From an uncultured Acidimicrobiales bacterium (GTDB lineage: Bacteria > Actinomycetota > Acidimicrobiia > Acidimicrobiales > Aldehydirespiratoraceae): DNA of 64,000 nt. Made by a program: the position numbers and the translations under genes. Under the pieces are notes generated by a model that saw nothing but the letters and a program-made list of their open reading frames with translations, had not been told where the DNA came from and did no database searches. The stretch lies in assembly GCA_905480195.1 (NCBI GenBank), contig CAJQPN010000040.1, positions 1 through 64,000 on the forward strand. The letters are read 5' to 3'. Numbering within the stretch: position 1 is the stretch's first letter; each line of letters begins with the position of its first letter. Positions 10,337 to 19,306 of this stretch are shown in pieces.

Positions 10337-11062
10337 TTAGGCGCCGTCGGGCGCCTCGCGAAGTCGTCGTCGCAGGATGTACAGGTAGGTCAGAGCCCCA
10401 CTGGCCGAGAAGAAAAACCACTGGAACGCGTACGACAAGTGCGGCCCGTCATCGAGGATTGGCGGTGGGACCGGCACCGGTAGATCGCTCCGTGGTGGGT
10501 CCTGGGATTCGAGCTGAACCCACCGTCCGACGACGTCGACGCCCAACAACTCCGAGACGACGTCGAGTTCGATACGACTGATCTCAGGAAGTGGTGCACG
10601 GCCTTCGCCGATCCGGCCCCCGTCGACGCTGTCGAACAAGCGGCCGGAAATCACGACATCTCCGGTTGGCGAACTGATCGTCGCTACCGCATCGGCCGCC
10701 ACGACGCTGCGCGGAATCCAACCCCGGCTGACGACTGCAAGGCGGCCGTCAGCGAGCTCGACCGGCGTTGCGAGCCAACTCCCCGGTCGGGTGTCGAAGG
10801 TGCGATTTGCGACGAGGAAGCTCAGATCGGTGCGGTAGACGCCCGTGAGCGTGACTGCGGTGTGATCGAGGATGTCGGGTTCGTCGAGCAGGTCTTCGAT
10901 CCTCCGAGATGGCGCCTCGGACGCGGCTCGGATCTGGTCGTTGTCAGCCTTGCGTACCTCGAGTCGATCGAGTTGCCAGAGCCCCAGACCAACCATCACC
11001 ACGACCATCGACACAGCGAAAAGGTGGGACAGCACCCATTTCGGCGTCAGCAGTGATCGCAC
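10337..11062 (-). CDS. SURF1 family cytochrome oxidase assembly protein
   Basis: SURF1 proteins help insert heme a into cytochrome c oxidase. The 241-residue product has one membrane helix at each end: near residues 9-28, ending in LGLWQLDRL, and at the C-terminus in YAFQWFFFSASGALTYLYILRRR. The large external loop between them has the family's GxWLATPVEL and VVSRGWIP segments. I chose the GTG at 11062 because MRSLLTPKW resembles actinobacterial SURF1 N-termini; a TTG at 11095 would overlap dapB by 23 bases. It follows dapB and is probably co-transcribed with it. Confidence 0.88.
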   Translation of the reverse strand: MRSLLTPKWVLSHLFAVSMVVVMVGLGLWQLDRLEVRKADNDQIRAASEAPSRRIEDLLDEPDILDHTAVTLTGVYRTDLSFLVANRTFDTRPGSWLATPVELADGRLAVVSRGWIPRSVVAADAVATISSPTGDVVISGRLFDSVDGGRIGEGRAPLPEISRIELDVVSELLGVDVVGRWVQLESQDPPRSDLPVPVPPPILDDGPHLSYAFQWFFFSASGALTYLYILRRRLREAPDGA

Positions 11063-11072
11063 AGGAGATCGG

Positions 11073-11801
11073 TCAGAGACCGAGGTAGACGTCAAGCCCG
11101 ACGGTGACGCCGGGGAAGTCTGCGACGCGCTTCACGCCCGCAAGAACACCGGGCATGAACGAGGTGCGATCGGTGGTGTCGTGACGAATGGTAAGCGTTT
11201 GCCCCATCGCTCCGAGAAGGATCTCCTGATTGGCGACCGCGCCGGCCATTCGGACGCTGTGCACGCGGATACCGGCTGGACCGGCACCGCCCCGGGCGCC
11301 GGGATACACCTCGTGCGTGGTTGGATCCGCAGCCCATACGGCCGATGCCGCCGCCATTCGCTCGGCCGTGTGCGTCGCCGTGCCGGACGGCGCGTCACGC
11401 TTGTCGTGATGATGAAATTCGATGATCTCCGCCGTCTCGAAATGCGGGGCAGCGAGCTCAGCCATACGGATCATCAACACCGCACCGATGGCGAAGTTCG
11501 GCGCAATGAGTGCGTTACTCGATGTGAACCGGGCTCGAACGTCATCGAGATCGTCGTCGCTGAACCCGGTCGTACCGACAACGGCGTGGATGCTGTTCGC
11601 CGCAGCGAATGCCAGGGTCTCCCGAGCAACGTCGAGGACGGTGAAGTCAACGACGACATCGGCTCCGTTCTCGGTCAGCAGCTCGAGTGAGTCACCTTGG
11701 TCGATCTCTGCGACCAGTTCGATGCCCTCATGGTCCTCGATCGTTCGGCACACTTCTTGGCCCATTCGGCCGGCGGCACCGACCACTCCAACTCGGATCA
11801 T
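11073..11801 (-). CDS. dapB: 4-hydroxy-tetrahydrodipicolinate reductase
   Basis: Second enzyme of the diaminopimelate branch, reducing the DapA product with NAD(P)H. Of 242 residues, the N-terminus carries the nucleotide-binding GVVGAAGRMG. The catalytic segment EFHHHDKRDAPSGTA contains the histidine pair, lysine and substrate-binding SGTA. GTTGF and the APNFAIGA loop are also present. It starts at an ATG facing a small membrane-protein gene. Length and motifs are standard. Confidence 0.96.
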   Translation of the reverse strand: MIRVGVVGAAGRMGQEVCRTIEDHEGIELVAEIDQGDSLELLTENGADVVVDFTVLDVARETLAFAAANSIHAVVGTTGFSDDDLDDVRARFTSSNALIAPNFAIGAVLMIRMAELAAPHFETAEIIEFHHHDKRDAPSGTATHTAERMAAASAVWAADPTTHEVYPGARGGAGPAGIRVHSVRMAGAVANQEILLGAMGQTLTIRHDTTDRTSFMPGVLAGVKRVADFPGVTVGLDVYLGL

Positions 11802-11861
11802 GCCCGCAGGTTAGGCGCCAAGACCCGCCCTTCGGCGACCCCATCCACTACCGTCGGCGTC

Positions 11862-12326
11862 ATGTTTGCAGCCATAGGTGACACGTCGTACAACATCCTG
11901 CTCATTCTCCACATCCTGACTGGTGTGGTGGCGTTCGCTCCAGCGTTCACACATCCGGTGCTTCAAGGCAAGATGGAACGAGCCGGTTTCGACGGCCGCT
12001 CGACCGTCGTCGGTTACATGGCGTCATACGGCATGAAGATCTACGGCTCGGCGCTCGTCCTGTGCGGTCTGCTGGGTTTTGGTGTCGCCGGCCTGAGTGA
12101 GGACGTATTCAAGCTCAGCCAGGGATGGCTCGTCGCTGCGATCATCGTGTGGATCGTCATGAACGGCCTGCTCCACGGTGCCATCCTGCCGTCCGAGAAA
12201 GCGATCGGGCAGGCCGGTCAGGCCGGTGACCAGACGGCCGAGAAGAAACTCGCCACCGCCGGCGGCCTCATCACGCTGCTGTTCCTCGTCCAGCTCTACC
12301 TGATGGTCTTCCAGCCAGGCCTCTGA
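11862..12326 (+). CDS. Small four-helix membrane protein (DUF2269-like)
   Basis: A 154-residue protein with about four hydrophobic segments, a histidine in the first (ILHILTGVVAFAPAF) and a second in a later one (NGLLHGAILP). The pattern resembles DUF2269-type predicted membrane proteins, some of which may bind heme; that is only a resemblance. I start at the ATG at 11862; the frame continues upstream without a plausible N-terminus and would overlap the opposite dapB gene. It is divergent from dapB, and no function can be assigned. Confidence 0.7.
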   Translation: MFAAIGDTSYNILLILHILTGVVAFAPAFTHPVLQGKMERAGFDGRSTVVGYMASYGMKIYGSALVLCGLLGFGVAGLSEDVFKLSQGWLVAAIIVWIVMNGLLHGAILPSEKAIGQAGQAGDQTAEKKLATAGGLITLLFLVQLYLMVFQPGL

Positions 12327-12344
12327 CGGGCAACGCTGCGATAC

Positions 12345-13616
12345 TCAGCCCGGAGCTACGACGCTCACCGCCGACGGGCCAGCGAGCACGTCGCCGATCA
12401 CTCGCTGCACATCACCTGCGCTAACGGCACGTACGGCGTCAAGGTATTCGTCGACACCCACGATTCGGTCGCGGATCAAGAGGTTGGTCGCGAGCCGAGC
12501 CATCCGACTGCCAGTGTCTTCAAGACCAAGGACCGTTGCACCTTCGAATCCGCCGCGAGCGACCTCGAGCTCGCGTTCACCCGGTCCGTCAACGGCGAGC
12601 TCAGCAAGTTGCTCATCGATCACAAAACGGAGTTCGGTCAGACGTTCGGGCGCAGTAGCGGCGTACACCGAGAAAGTCCCGGAGTCGACGAACGAAGTAG
12701 CCGAGGCGAAGACCGAGTAGCTGAGACCGCGCTTTTCGCGGATCTCTCGGAACAAACGACTCGACCAACCGCCGCCGAGCAGCTGCGCAGCGACAGCAAG
12801 CGTGTACCGGTCGGGGCTGTGCAGGCCGGGTGAGCGCCATCCCTTGGCGAAGTGGGCCTGTTCGATCGAACGGTACGTGCTGGAATCGGACACCACAGCG
12901 TCGAGCGGAGCGATCCGCGCTGGAGCTCCTCCCCCACTGCGTCCGGCCAGTGCCACATCGACTCGGGCCACAATCTCGTCGTGCTCGACCGGGCCGACCA
13001 CGGCGACCACGATGTTGGGCCTGCGATACCACTGGTCGTGAAAGGTACGCACGTCGTCAACAGTCATGGCCCGAATCGATCCCTGGGTACCAAGCACCTC
13101 CCAACCGAGTGAATGGTCCGGGAAAAGGCATTCTGCGAGAACCGAGTGCACAACGTCATCGGGCGTGTCGGCGCTCCACGACAACTCTTCGAGGATGACC
13201 TGCCGTTCGGCGTCGAGGTCGTCGGCAGTGAACCCCGGGTCGACGAGCACGTCGAGCAGGGTGTCGAGCCCGAAGTCGAGATCCCACTCGGGGATCCGAG
13301 CGTGAAAGGCCGTGTACTCCTTGGAGGTGAACGCGTTGAGGTCACCACCGACAGCGTCGATGCCTTCAGCGATTTCCTGAGCCGATCGCGACGAGCTGCC
13401 CTTGAAGAGCAGGTGCTCGAGGAAATGCGACACGCCTGCGAGTTCCGCCGGTTCGTCGCGATTGCCGACGCCGACCCAGACGCCAATTGCCACCGACCGC
13501 GAGCGAGGTAGCACCTCGGTAACCACGCGGAGGCCGCCGTCAAGCCGACTGACGCGGACCGAGTCGCCGTCCTCCAGGGACGACGACCCGACCACGCGCG
13601 ATGGGTGTTCAGTCAA
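12345..13616 (-). CDS. M16 family zinc metallopeptidase (PepR-like)
   Basis: A 423-residue pitrilysin-family processing peptidase. The inverted zinc motif HxxEH is present as HFLEH at residues 64-68, with the distal glutamate in the ILEELS segment near 143-144. The C-terminal half has the RGLSYSVFA stretch typical of the second domain. Its start lies 15 bases after the pnp stop, so it is part of an rpsO-pnp-M16 unit, the same order as in mycobacteria. Substrates of the actinobacterial members are poorly defined. Confidence 0.94.
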   Translation of the reverse strand: MTEHPSRVVGSSSLEDGDSVRVSRLDGGLRVVTEVLPRSRSVAIGVWVGVGNRDEPAELAGVSHFLEHLLFKGSSSRSAQEIAEGIDAVGGDLNAFTSKEYTAFHARIPEWDLDFGLDTLLDVLVDPGFTADDLDAERQVILEELSWSADTPDDVVHSVLAECLFPDHSLGWEVLGTQGSIRAMTVDDVRTFHDQWYRRPNIVVAVVGPVEHDEIVARVDVALAGRSGGGAPARIAPLDAVVSDSSTYRSIEQAHFAKGWRSPGLHSPDRYTLAVAAQLLGGGWSSRLFREIREKRGLSYSVFASATSFVDSGTFSVYAATAPERLTELRFVIDEQLAELAVDGPGERELEVARGGFEGATVLGLEDTGSRMARLATNLLIRDRIVGVDEYLDAVRAVSAGDVQRVIGDVLAGPSAVSVVAPG

Positions 13617-13631
13617 CGATTGGTCCGTCGA

Positions 13632-16010
13632 TCACCGACGACCGCGGCCTCCACGACCACGGCCACCGCCGCCACCGGAGCGGCGAGGTGACTCGGGACC
13701 CAGGTCACCGAACTCCGATGCGAGATCTTCGTCGAAGGAAGCATCGAACGAGACGGTGACCCGATCACCGGAGTCTTCTGCGGCCTCGTCCGACGAGCCG
13801 CTCGGAGCGGAATCCGAAGCGTCACCACCCGTGGTCTCGGGACCATCGCCGACCGGTTTGAGCGAGATCTTTCCGTTCGGATCGACATCCTCGACAACAA
13901 CCTGGACTTCCTGTCCAAGCTCGAGCACGTCCTCGACCCGCTCGATGCGCCTGCTGCCGCCAATCTTCGAGATGTGGAGCAGGCCATCGCGGCCGGGAAG
14001 GATGTTCACGAACGCACCGAACTTGGTGATATTCACGACCCGACCGGCATACTCGGCACCGACTTCAGCGGTCGGTGGGTCGAGGATCAGCTCGATCTGA
14101 CGTTTGGCCTCGGCCACAGCGCCGTTGTCGGTGCTGGCGATGGCGACGATGCCGACCATGCCGTCGTCGTCGACAGAGATGTCGGCACCGGTCTCTGCCT
14201 GGATGGTGTTGATGACCTTGCCCTTGGGGCCGATGACTTCACCGATCTTGTCGATGGGAATCTCGAAGCTGACGATCTTCGGCGCGGTGTCGCGCACTTC
14301 CTCGCGCGGCTCGGGGATGGCCTCGAGCATGACGTCGAGGATGTCGAGCCGAGCCTCGCGGGCTTGGGCGAGCGCACCGGCCAGCACGTTGGCGGGGATA
14401 CCGGCGATCTTCGTGTCGAGCTGGAGTGCAGTGACGAAGTCGGTGGTGCCAGCAACTTTGAAGTCCATGTCGCCGAAGGCGTCTTCGGCACCGAGGATGT
14501 CGGTGAGCGTCACGTACTCGCCTTCGGCATGCACGAGGCCCATAGCGATGCCGGCGACCGGCGCCTTGATCGGAACACCGGCGTCCATGAGCGACAAGGT
14601 CGAGCCACAGACCGAACCCATCGATGATGAGCCATTCGATGCCATGACCTCAGAGACGGTGCGGACGGTGTAGGGCCATTCCTCGTAGCTCGGAACGACG
14701 GGGAAGACCGCACGCTCGGCGAGCGCACCGTGGCCGATCTCGCGACGCTTCGGACCGCGCATGAAGCCGGTCTCGCCGGTGGAGAAGGGCGGGAAGTTGT
14801 AGTGGTGGAAGTACCGCTTCTTGTCGGTCGGCGAAAGGTCATCGATCATCATGTCGCTCCGGCCCATGCCGAGCGTCGTGATGTTGAGTACCTGGGTCTC
14901 GCCACGCTGGAAGAGGCCGGAGCCGTGCGCTGTCGGGATGACGCCCACTTCGGAGGACACGGCGCGCAGGTCAGCCGGCTTGCGGCCGTCGATACGGATC
15001 CCTTCCTCGACGATCCGCTTCCGCACGACCTTCTTCATCACCGAACGAGCAGCAGCCTTGATCTGCTTGACAGCATCGGCGTTGTCGGCGAACTGACCTT
15101 CGAGTTCTGCGATCAGCGCGGCGGACATCTCGGCCTCGGCGTTTTGACGCTCGGTCTTGTCGGCGATCATCTGGGTGGCGGCGATGCGCTCGGTACCGGC
15201 GGCCTCGACGGCAGCGTAGACGTCGTCGGTGTAGTCGATCGACAGCGGCACCTCCATCTTCTCGATATCACCGAGCTTCTCGAGGCACTCCTGCTGGAGT
15301 TCGATCATCTCACGGATCCAGACCTTGCACGCCTCGAGACCACCGGCGAGGACGTCCTCGTCAACCTTCGGCGTGCCGGACTCGTAAAGCTGCCAGCTGT
15401 TCGCTGTACCACCGGCTTCGACCATCATCACGGCGACGTCGTCACCGTCGAGACGGCCGGCGACAACCATGTCGAAGGCCGACTGCTCGGACTCCTCGTA
15501 AGTCGGGAAGGGAACCCACTCACCGTCGGATGACCAGCTCATCCGAACGCCACCGATCGGCCCATCGAAGGGGACCGGTGACGCACACAGAGCGAGCGAC
15601 GCAGCATTCAACGCAAGGATGTCGTAGGGGTTCTCTTGGTCAGCGCCGAGGACGGTGCCGACGACATGGACCTCGTTGCGGAAGCCATCAGGGAAGGCCG
15701 GACGCAGCGGGCGGTCAATGAGGCGGCAGGTCAAGATCGCCTGCTCGCCGGCGCGAGCTTCACGACGGAAGAACGAGCCAGGGATTCTGCCGGCGGCATA
15801 CATGCGCTCTTCGATGTCGACGGTCAGCGGGAAGAAATCGGCGCCGTCACGAGGCGACTTGGCACCCGTGGCGGTGACGAGGACGACAGTGTCGCCCATA
15901 CGGGCGGTAATCGAACCGCCAGCGAGGGGCGCAAATTTGCCAACCTCAAAGGTCGCGTCCTTGCCCTCACCGCGGCTGAACCCGCCGGTGACGGAAATGG
16001 TTTCAGTCAT
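13632..16010 (-). CDS. pnp: Polyribonucleotide nucleotidyltransferase (PNPase)
   Basis: Phosphorolytic 3'-5' exoribonuclease of RNA decay. The 792-residue protein has two RNase PH-type domains separated by a helical region, a KH domain with IGEVIGPKGKVINTI, and an S1 domain starting AGRVVNITKFGAFVNI. A Ser/Asp-rich linker and a Gly/Arg-rich tail follow the S1 domain, possibly an extra RNA-binding end. I chose the ATG at 16010, which has AAGGA about ten bases upstream; an extension to 16037 has no support. A strong hairpin lies just upstream, at 16052-16089. Confidence 0.97.
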   Translation of the reverse strand: MTETISVTGGFSRGEGKDATFEVGKFAPLAGGSITARMGDTVVLVTATGAKSPRDGADFFPLTVDIEERMYAAGRIPGSFFRREARAGEQAILTCRLIDRPLRPAFPDGFRNEVHVVGTVLGADQENPYDILALNAASLALCASPVPFDGPIGGVRMSWSSDGEWVPFPTYEESEQSAFDMVVAGRLDGDDVAVMMVEAGGTANSWQLYESGTPKVDEDVLAGGLEACKVWIREMIELQQECLEKLGDIEKMEVPLSIDYTDDVYAAVEAAGTERIAATQMIADKTERQNAEAEMSAALIAELEGQFADNADAVKQIKAAARSVMKKVVRKRIVEEGIRIDGRKPADLRAVSSEVGVIPTAHGSGLFQRGETQVLNITTLGMGRSDMMIDDLSPTDKKRYFHHYNFPPFSTGETGFMRGPKRREIGHGALAERAVFPVVPSYEEWPYTVRTVSEVMASNGSSSMGSVCGSTLSLMDAGVPIKAPVAGIAMGLVHAEGEYVTLTDILGAEDAFGDMDFKVAGTTDFVTALQLDTKIAGIPANVLAGALAQAREARLDILDVMLEAIPEPREEVRDTAPKIVSFEIPIDKIGEVIGPKGKVINTIQAETGADISVDDDGMVGIVAIASTDNGAVAEAKRQIELILDPPTAEVGAEYAGRVVNITKFGAFVNILPGRDGLLHISKIGGSRRIERVEDVLELGQEVQVVVEDVDPNGKISLKPVGDGPETTGGDASDSAPSGSSDEAAEDSGDRVTVSFDASFDEDLASEFGDLGPESPRRSGGGGGRGRGGRGRR

Positions 16011-16051
16011 GTGTTGTGTTCCTTGGGACGGACACACGACCGCCAGTTCCC

Positions 16052-16089
16052 AGTCGTGAACTGCTGAGATCTCTCAGAAATTCACGACT
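16052..16089 (-). promoter_or_regulatory. Two-tier hairpin in the pnp leader
   Basis: A perfect 9-bp inverted repeat (16052-16060 with 16081-16089, AGTCGTGAA and TTCACGACT) encloses a second stem, CTGAG and CTCAG (16064-16068 and 16073-16077), around a four-base loop. The two tiers are separated by three unpaired bases on each side, giving a symmetric internal loop. It ends 42 bases upstream of the pnp start. In E. coli, RNase III cuts a leader hairpin upstream of pnp and PNPase then represses its own mRNA; this structure is well placed for the same role, but that is inference. Confidence 0.65.
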
Positions 16090-16182
16090 AAGCACCAACT
16101 GCCATGTGTTCGGTTGTTCGCAGGACGTTCCTGCTACTGGGATTCGTCGGGCTTCCGCGGGAGTAATCCGGAGGAAACCGAG

Positions 16183-16205
16183 AGGGCGGCCCGGCGGACC
16201 GCCCT
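16183..16205 (-). terminator. GC-rich hairpin downstream of rpsO
   Basis: A 7-bp stem (AGGGCGG at 16183-16189 with CCGCCCT at 16199-16205) and a nine-base loop lie ten bases after the rpsO stop. Read on the minus strand it is followed by TCTCGGTTTCC, only weakly T-rich, so termination would be partial at best. It could attenuate rpsO readthrough into pnp or protect the rpsO 3' end. Confidence 0.45.
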
Positions 16206-16214
16206 GACATCTTT

Positions 16215-16496
16215 TCAGCGACGCAGACCGAGGTGTGTGATCACCGCGCGGTAGCGCTCGACGTCATTGTCCCGGATGTAGTCCAGGAGCCGACGACGCC
16301 GGCCGACCAGCATGAGCAGGCCACGCTGGGTGTGGAAGTCCTTCTTGTGGACCTTCATGTGCTCGGTGAGATGGTTGATTCGCTCCGAGAGGAGCGCAAC
16401 CTGGATCTCCGGTGAGCCGGTGTCGTTTTCGGCGAGATCGAAGGCCTTCGCCATGTCGGCGATGGTTTCGTTCTTGTCACGCAGATTTACTGCCAT
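16215..16496 (-). CDS. rpsO: 30S ribosomal protein S15
   Basis: A 93-residue small-subunit protein that binds the 16S rRNA central domain. Recognisable parts are [17 protein letters not shown] near residues 19-35, the [19 protein letters not shown] helix region and the LLDYIR segment near the end. The N-terminus [15 protein letters not shown] is a few residues longer than in E. coli. It heads the rpsO-pnp-M16 unit. A possible -10 element TATCCT lies about 90 bases upstream. Confidence 0.96.
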   Translation of the reverse strand: MAVNLRDKNETIADMAKAFDLAENDTGSPEIQVALLSERINHLTEHMKVHKKDFHTQRGLLMLVGRRRRLLDYIRDNDVERYRAVITHLGLRR

Positions 16497-16940
16497 ATTC
16501 GTTCGTGTCTTTCGTTGGGTTTTTTACCCGGCCGTCCGTGCCGCTGTGCGAGCAGAACCGCGGTTCCCCTCTGCGGGGACGATGCAAGGATAGCGGGGCC
16601 CTGTGGAAACCGTTTCACGGACCGGCGCTGGCCGAACCGCTTGCGTCCGGGGGTTCGATCCGTCTCTCGGACCTTGCTGACCACCACTCCCGTGCTTCTC
16701 CTGGACGTCTCACGTGCCCGTGCTCGGAGGTCCTGAGGGTGAACGGTCGCTGTCGAGCACCCGGCCCGGGGCGTGCAGACCGTCGCAGTGCATGACCCGA
16801 AGTATCAGTTGGCGGGTGGGGGCAACCCCGACAACCGTCGCGATCGATCCCTCGCCGAACCGACCCTGCGTTGCACCCCATGAACGGCCAAACGCTTCCT
16901 GACCCGGATGACAAGCGGCTCAGGGCTGATCGCCGGGGGG
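16497..16940. other. Non-coding interval upstream of rpsO
   Basis: These 444 bases hold no reading frame I can support; open frames on both strands give Arg/Pro/Ser-rich products without recognisable content. Near rpsO there is a 12-bp palindrome, GAACCGCGGTTC (16555-16566), and a minus-strand TATCCT (16587-16592) that could be the rpsO -10 element, which would place the palindrome in the leader. I found no convincing tRNA, RNase P, SRP or tmRNA signature. Confidence 0.4.
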
Positions 16941-17465
16941 CTACGGGGTCAGGTCGAGTTCCCAGCCCCCGTCAACATCGAGGATCCTTACCACTGCCGG
17001 TTGATCGACCGGACCAGCCGTACCACCTTCGGCTGTCACCCGACAACTGATCTCACGTCCCACCCTGACCACGACCCATGATTGCGCGCAACGCACCATT
17101 GGCGAGCCGCCGAGGTCGGCATCAAGCCGGGCAGCCGCGTCGACCTCAACGGTCGACACATCCAGGATTGGCGTGCTGACCGCGACGGTCACCTCCACCG
17201 ACTCGGCACCGGCGCGGATGAGCACGGCATCGAGTATGACTTCGTCTCCGCCCAGCAACCCGGTGCAGACGATCGGCACGAAATCACCTTCGGGGATAGG
17301 GCCCAACTCGTCGACGTCGGGGCACCCGATATCGACGAGTTCGAGATCACTGGACGCGTCGCCGACAGCCGCTTCGACGTCGGCACGTCGCAGTTCAGGG
17401 ATCTGCTCCGAACACGCAACCGTACCCGCCAGCAGCGCGAGCGAAAGCGTCAGGTGGCGAGCCAC
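16941..17465 (-). CDS. Putative lipoprotein with DUF4333-like C-terminus
   Basis: A 174-residue exported protein. The N-terminus VARHLTLSLALLAGTVAC is a signal peptide with a lipobox-like TVAC. The C-terminal part has the pattern of a DUF4333-like domain, with cysteines in MVRCAQSW and GREISCRVTAEGG spaced as if forming a disulfide. I chose the GTG at 17465 because the signal peptide then begins at residue 1; it overlaps the end of the YhhN gene by 16 bases. Function unknown. Confidence 0.72.
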   Translation of the reverse strand: MARHLTLSLALLAGTVACSEQIPELRRADVEAAVGDASSDLELVDIGCPDVDELGPIPEGDFVPIVCTGLLGGDEVILDAVLIRAGAESVEVTVAVSTPILDVSTVEVDAAARLDADLGGSPMVRCAQSWVVVRVGREISCRVTAEGGTAGPVDQPAVVRILDVDGGWELDLTP

Positions 17466-18082
17466 AACACCAACCCCACCTGGCCGAGATGGTCGGTGGC
17501 GTGCACCAGAGCATTGCCTCCCGGTGCCGGGGCGACGAACCGGTTCCACGTGACCAATGCGGTGGATGCAAAGAAGAACCCACCGCCGATCGCTGCGACC
17601 AGAACACCGGTCCCGGCTGCAAAAATACCGAGCAAACCGGCGGTGAAGAGCGCACCTGCTACCAACACCCCGATCGCCGGATGCTGTCTACGGGCACCGT
17701 CGATGATCTGCGGTGCCGCCCCGATCCCAATCCCGACATAGAGCAGCACAGCAACGACAGCCGTAGCCAGCTCGACTTCCTCGACGAGAGAGGCAGCGAA
17801 GAGCACGTGCGAAACGACCGTCGCGAGAATCCCGGCTTCGAACCGGGCGTCGGGGGTCGAGAGCACGACATCGCCCACGAGTGCCGCTCCCAACGCCGCA
17901 ACAATGAGTCCACGGGTCACGTCTTGCGGCGTGTCGATTGCGAGCGCAGTTCCGATCAGTGCGATATCGACCAACGGCTTGGCAATGAACTCGACACTCA
18001 CCCGGTGGCGCGCAACACCCCACCAGTCGATAAGCGCGGCAACAAGAGCCAGACCAAGCAGGAAGTCCGCCGCTACGGTCAC
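17450..18082 (-). CDS. YhhN family membrane protein (lysoplasmalogenase-like)
   Basis: A 210-residue hydrophobic protein with about eight membrane segments. The N-terminal WWGVARHRVSVEFIAKPL and GLIVAALGAALVGDVVL segments match the YhhN/TMEM86 family, which in vertebrates hydrolyses lysoplasmalogen; most bacterial members are uncharacterised. It starts at a GTG seven bases after the reductase gene and overlaps the downstream lipoprotein gene, so the three are likely one transcript. Confidence 0.85.
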   Translation of the reverse strand: MTVAADFLLGLALVAALIDWWGVARHRVSVEFIAKPLVDIALIGTALAIDTPQDVTRGLIVAALGAALVGDVVLSTPDARFEAGILATVVSHVLFAASLVEEVELATAVVAVLLYVGIGIGAAPQIIDGARRQHPAIGVLVAGALFTAGLLGIFAAGTGVLVAAIGGGFFFASTALVTWNRFVAPAPGGNALVHATDHLGQVGLVLWLAT

Positions 18083-18088
18083 CGGGAA

Positions 18089-19294
18089 TCAGACCCCGGC
18101 GGCGATGGCGTCAGCAAAGCTGATCCCGTCTTCGATCATCGTTTTGTACTGCATGACATGACGTGGACGGTTGAATCCGAGTACGCCGACGAGCTTCCCC
18201 TTCCGACCGTAGAGCGCAGCGAACCGATGCGCTTCGAGGGTGCCGGTGACAACCTCCACATCGTCATCGGGCCGGATTCGACCGGCGAGTTGGATCTTGC
18301 GGTCGTACTGATCGGACCAAAACCACGGCACTGGGGTGAAGGGTCGCGCGTCGACCTCATCGGTGAGAAGGCGCTCGGCTGCATGGACACCCTGCTCGAT
18401 CGCGTTGTCCCAGTGCTCGACGCGCATCACTTCGTCGAATCGGTGGTTGGGCCAGCGGGCGACGTCGCCGGCTGCGGTGACACCCGGGCCGGCGAGCATG
18501 GTGCCATCACACAAGACACCGTTGTCGATAGTGAGGCCGGAACCTTCAAGCCACTCGGTGTTCGGAACGACCCCAATGCCAACGACCACGACGTCAGCAG
18601 CGACCTCGGCGCCGTCGGTCAGTACGACGTTGGCAACCCGGCCTTCACTGTCGGCCTCGACTCGTGCAACACCGACGTTGGTTCGCAGATCGACACCGTG
18701 CTGACGATGGATCTCGGCACAGATCTCTCCCACCTGATCGCCGAGGACTCGGGCAAGTGGAGTGTTCAGGGCCTCGACCATCGTCACCTCAACCGATCGC
18801 TCGCGGCAGGTGGCGGCGACCTCGGCACCGATGAACCCGGCGCCGACCACAACAACCCGTTCAGGTTCTGCGTCGAGCGCTGCTCGCAGCGCCATGGCTT
18901 GGTCGAGGTCGCGCAACACGTGTACGCCACCCATGCCTTCGGTGCCGGGCAGCGTTCGGCAGCGAGCACCGGTGGCGATAAGCAGACCGTCGACTACCTC
19001 GTCACCGTTGCTGGTGGCCAACGTGCGGCTGTCGAGATCGAATCCGGTGGCGCGAACGCCAAGCCGGAGATCGAGGTCGAGGTCTTCAAGTTTTTCTGGC
19101 TTCGTCAGCTGAATACGGTCAGCGTCCCAGCTTCCTGCCAACACCTGCTTCGACAGAGGCGGCCGGTCGTAGGGAAGATGTGGCTCGTCACCGATCAAGA
19201 CGATGCGGTTGCTGAATCCGCGACGCCGAAGCGCTTCCGCAGCGCGGATCCCAGCAAGCGACGCGCCAACAACGTGGATCGATTTCCGATTCAT
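18089..19294 (-). CDS. FAD-dependent ferredoxin/rubredoxin reductase
   Basis: A 401-residue pyridine-nucleotide-disulfide-family reductase passing electrons from NAD(P)H to a ferredoxin. It has the FAD motif VVGASLAGIRAAEAL at the N-terminus, the YDRPPLSK segment typical of this subgroup, a second dinucleotide motif VVVVGAGFIGAEVA near residue 145, and the second FAD segment GVTAAGDVARW near 270. There is no redox CxxC, as expected for ferredoxin reductases of oxygenase systems. The adjacent upstream ferredoxin is its likely partner. Confidence 0.92.
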   Translation of the reverse strand: MNRKSIHVVGASLAGIRAAEALRRRGFSNRIVLIGDEPHLPYDRPPLSKQVLAGSWDADRIQLTKPEKLEDLDLDLRLGVRATGFDLDSRTLATSNGDEVVDGLLIATGARCRTLPGTEGMGGVHVLRDLDQAMALRAALDAEPERVVVVGAGFIGAEVAATCRERSVEVTMVEALNTPLARVLGDQVGEICAEIHRQHGVDLRTNVGVARVEADSEGRVANVVLTDGAEVAADVVVVGIGVVPNTEWLEGSGLTIDNGVLCDGTMLAGPGVTAAGDVARWPNHRFDEVMRVEHWDNAIEQGVHAAERLLTDEVDARPFTPVPWFWSDQYDRKIQLAGRIRPDDDVEVVTGTLEAHRFAALYGRKGKLVGVLGFNRPRHVMQYKTMIEDGISFADAIAAGV

Positions 19295-19306
19295 CGAGCC
19301 TATGGC

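Noticed and set aside
16645-16670. GGGTTCGATCC, a possible tRNA T-loop
   Set aside because: The flanking bases do not form a T-stem, and no matching acceptor or anticodon arms could be built on either strand.
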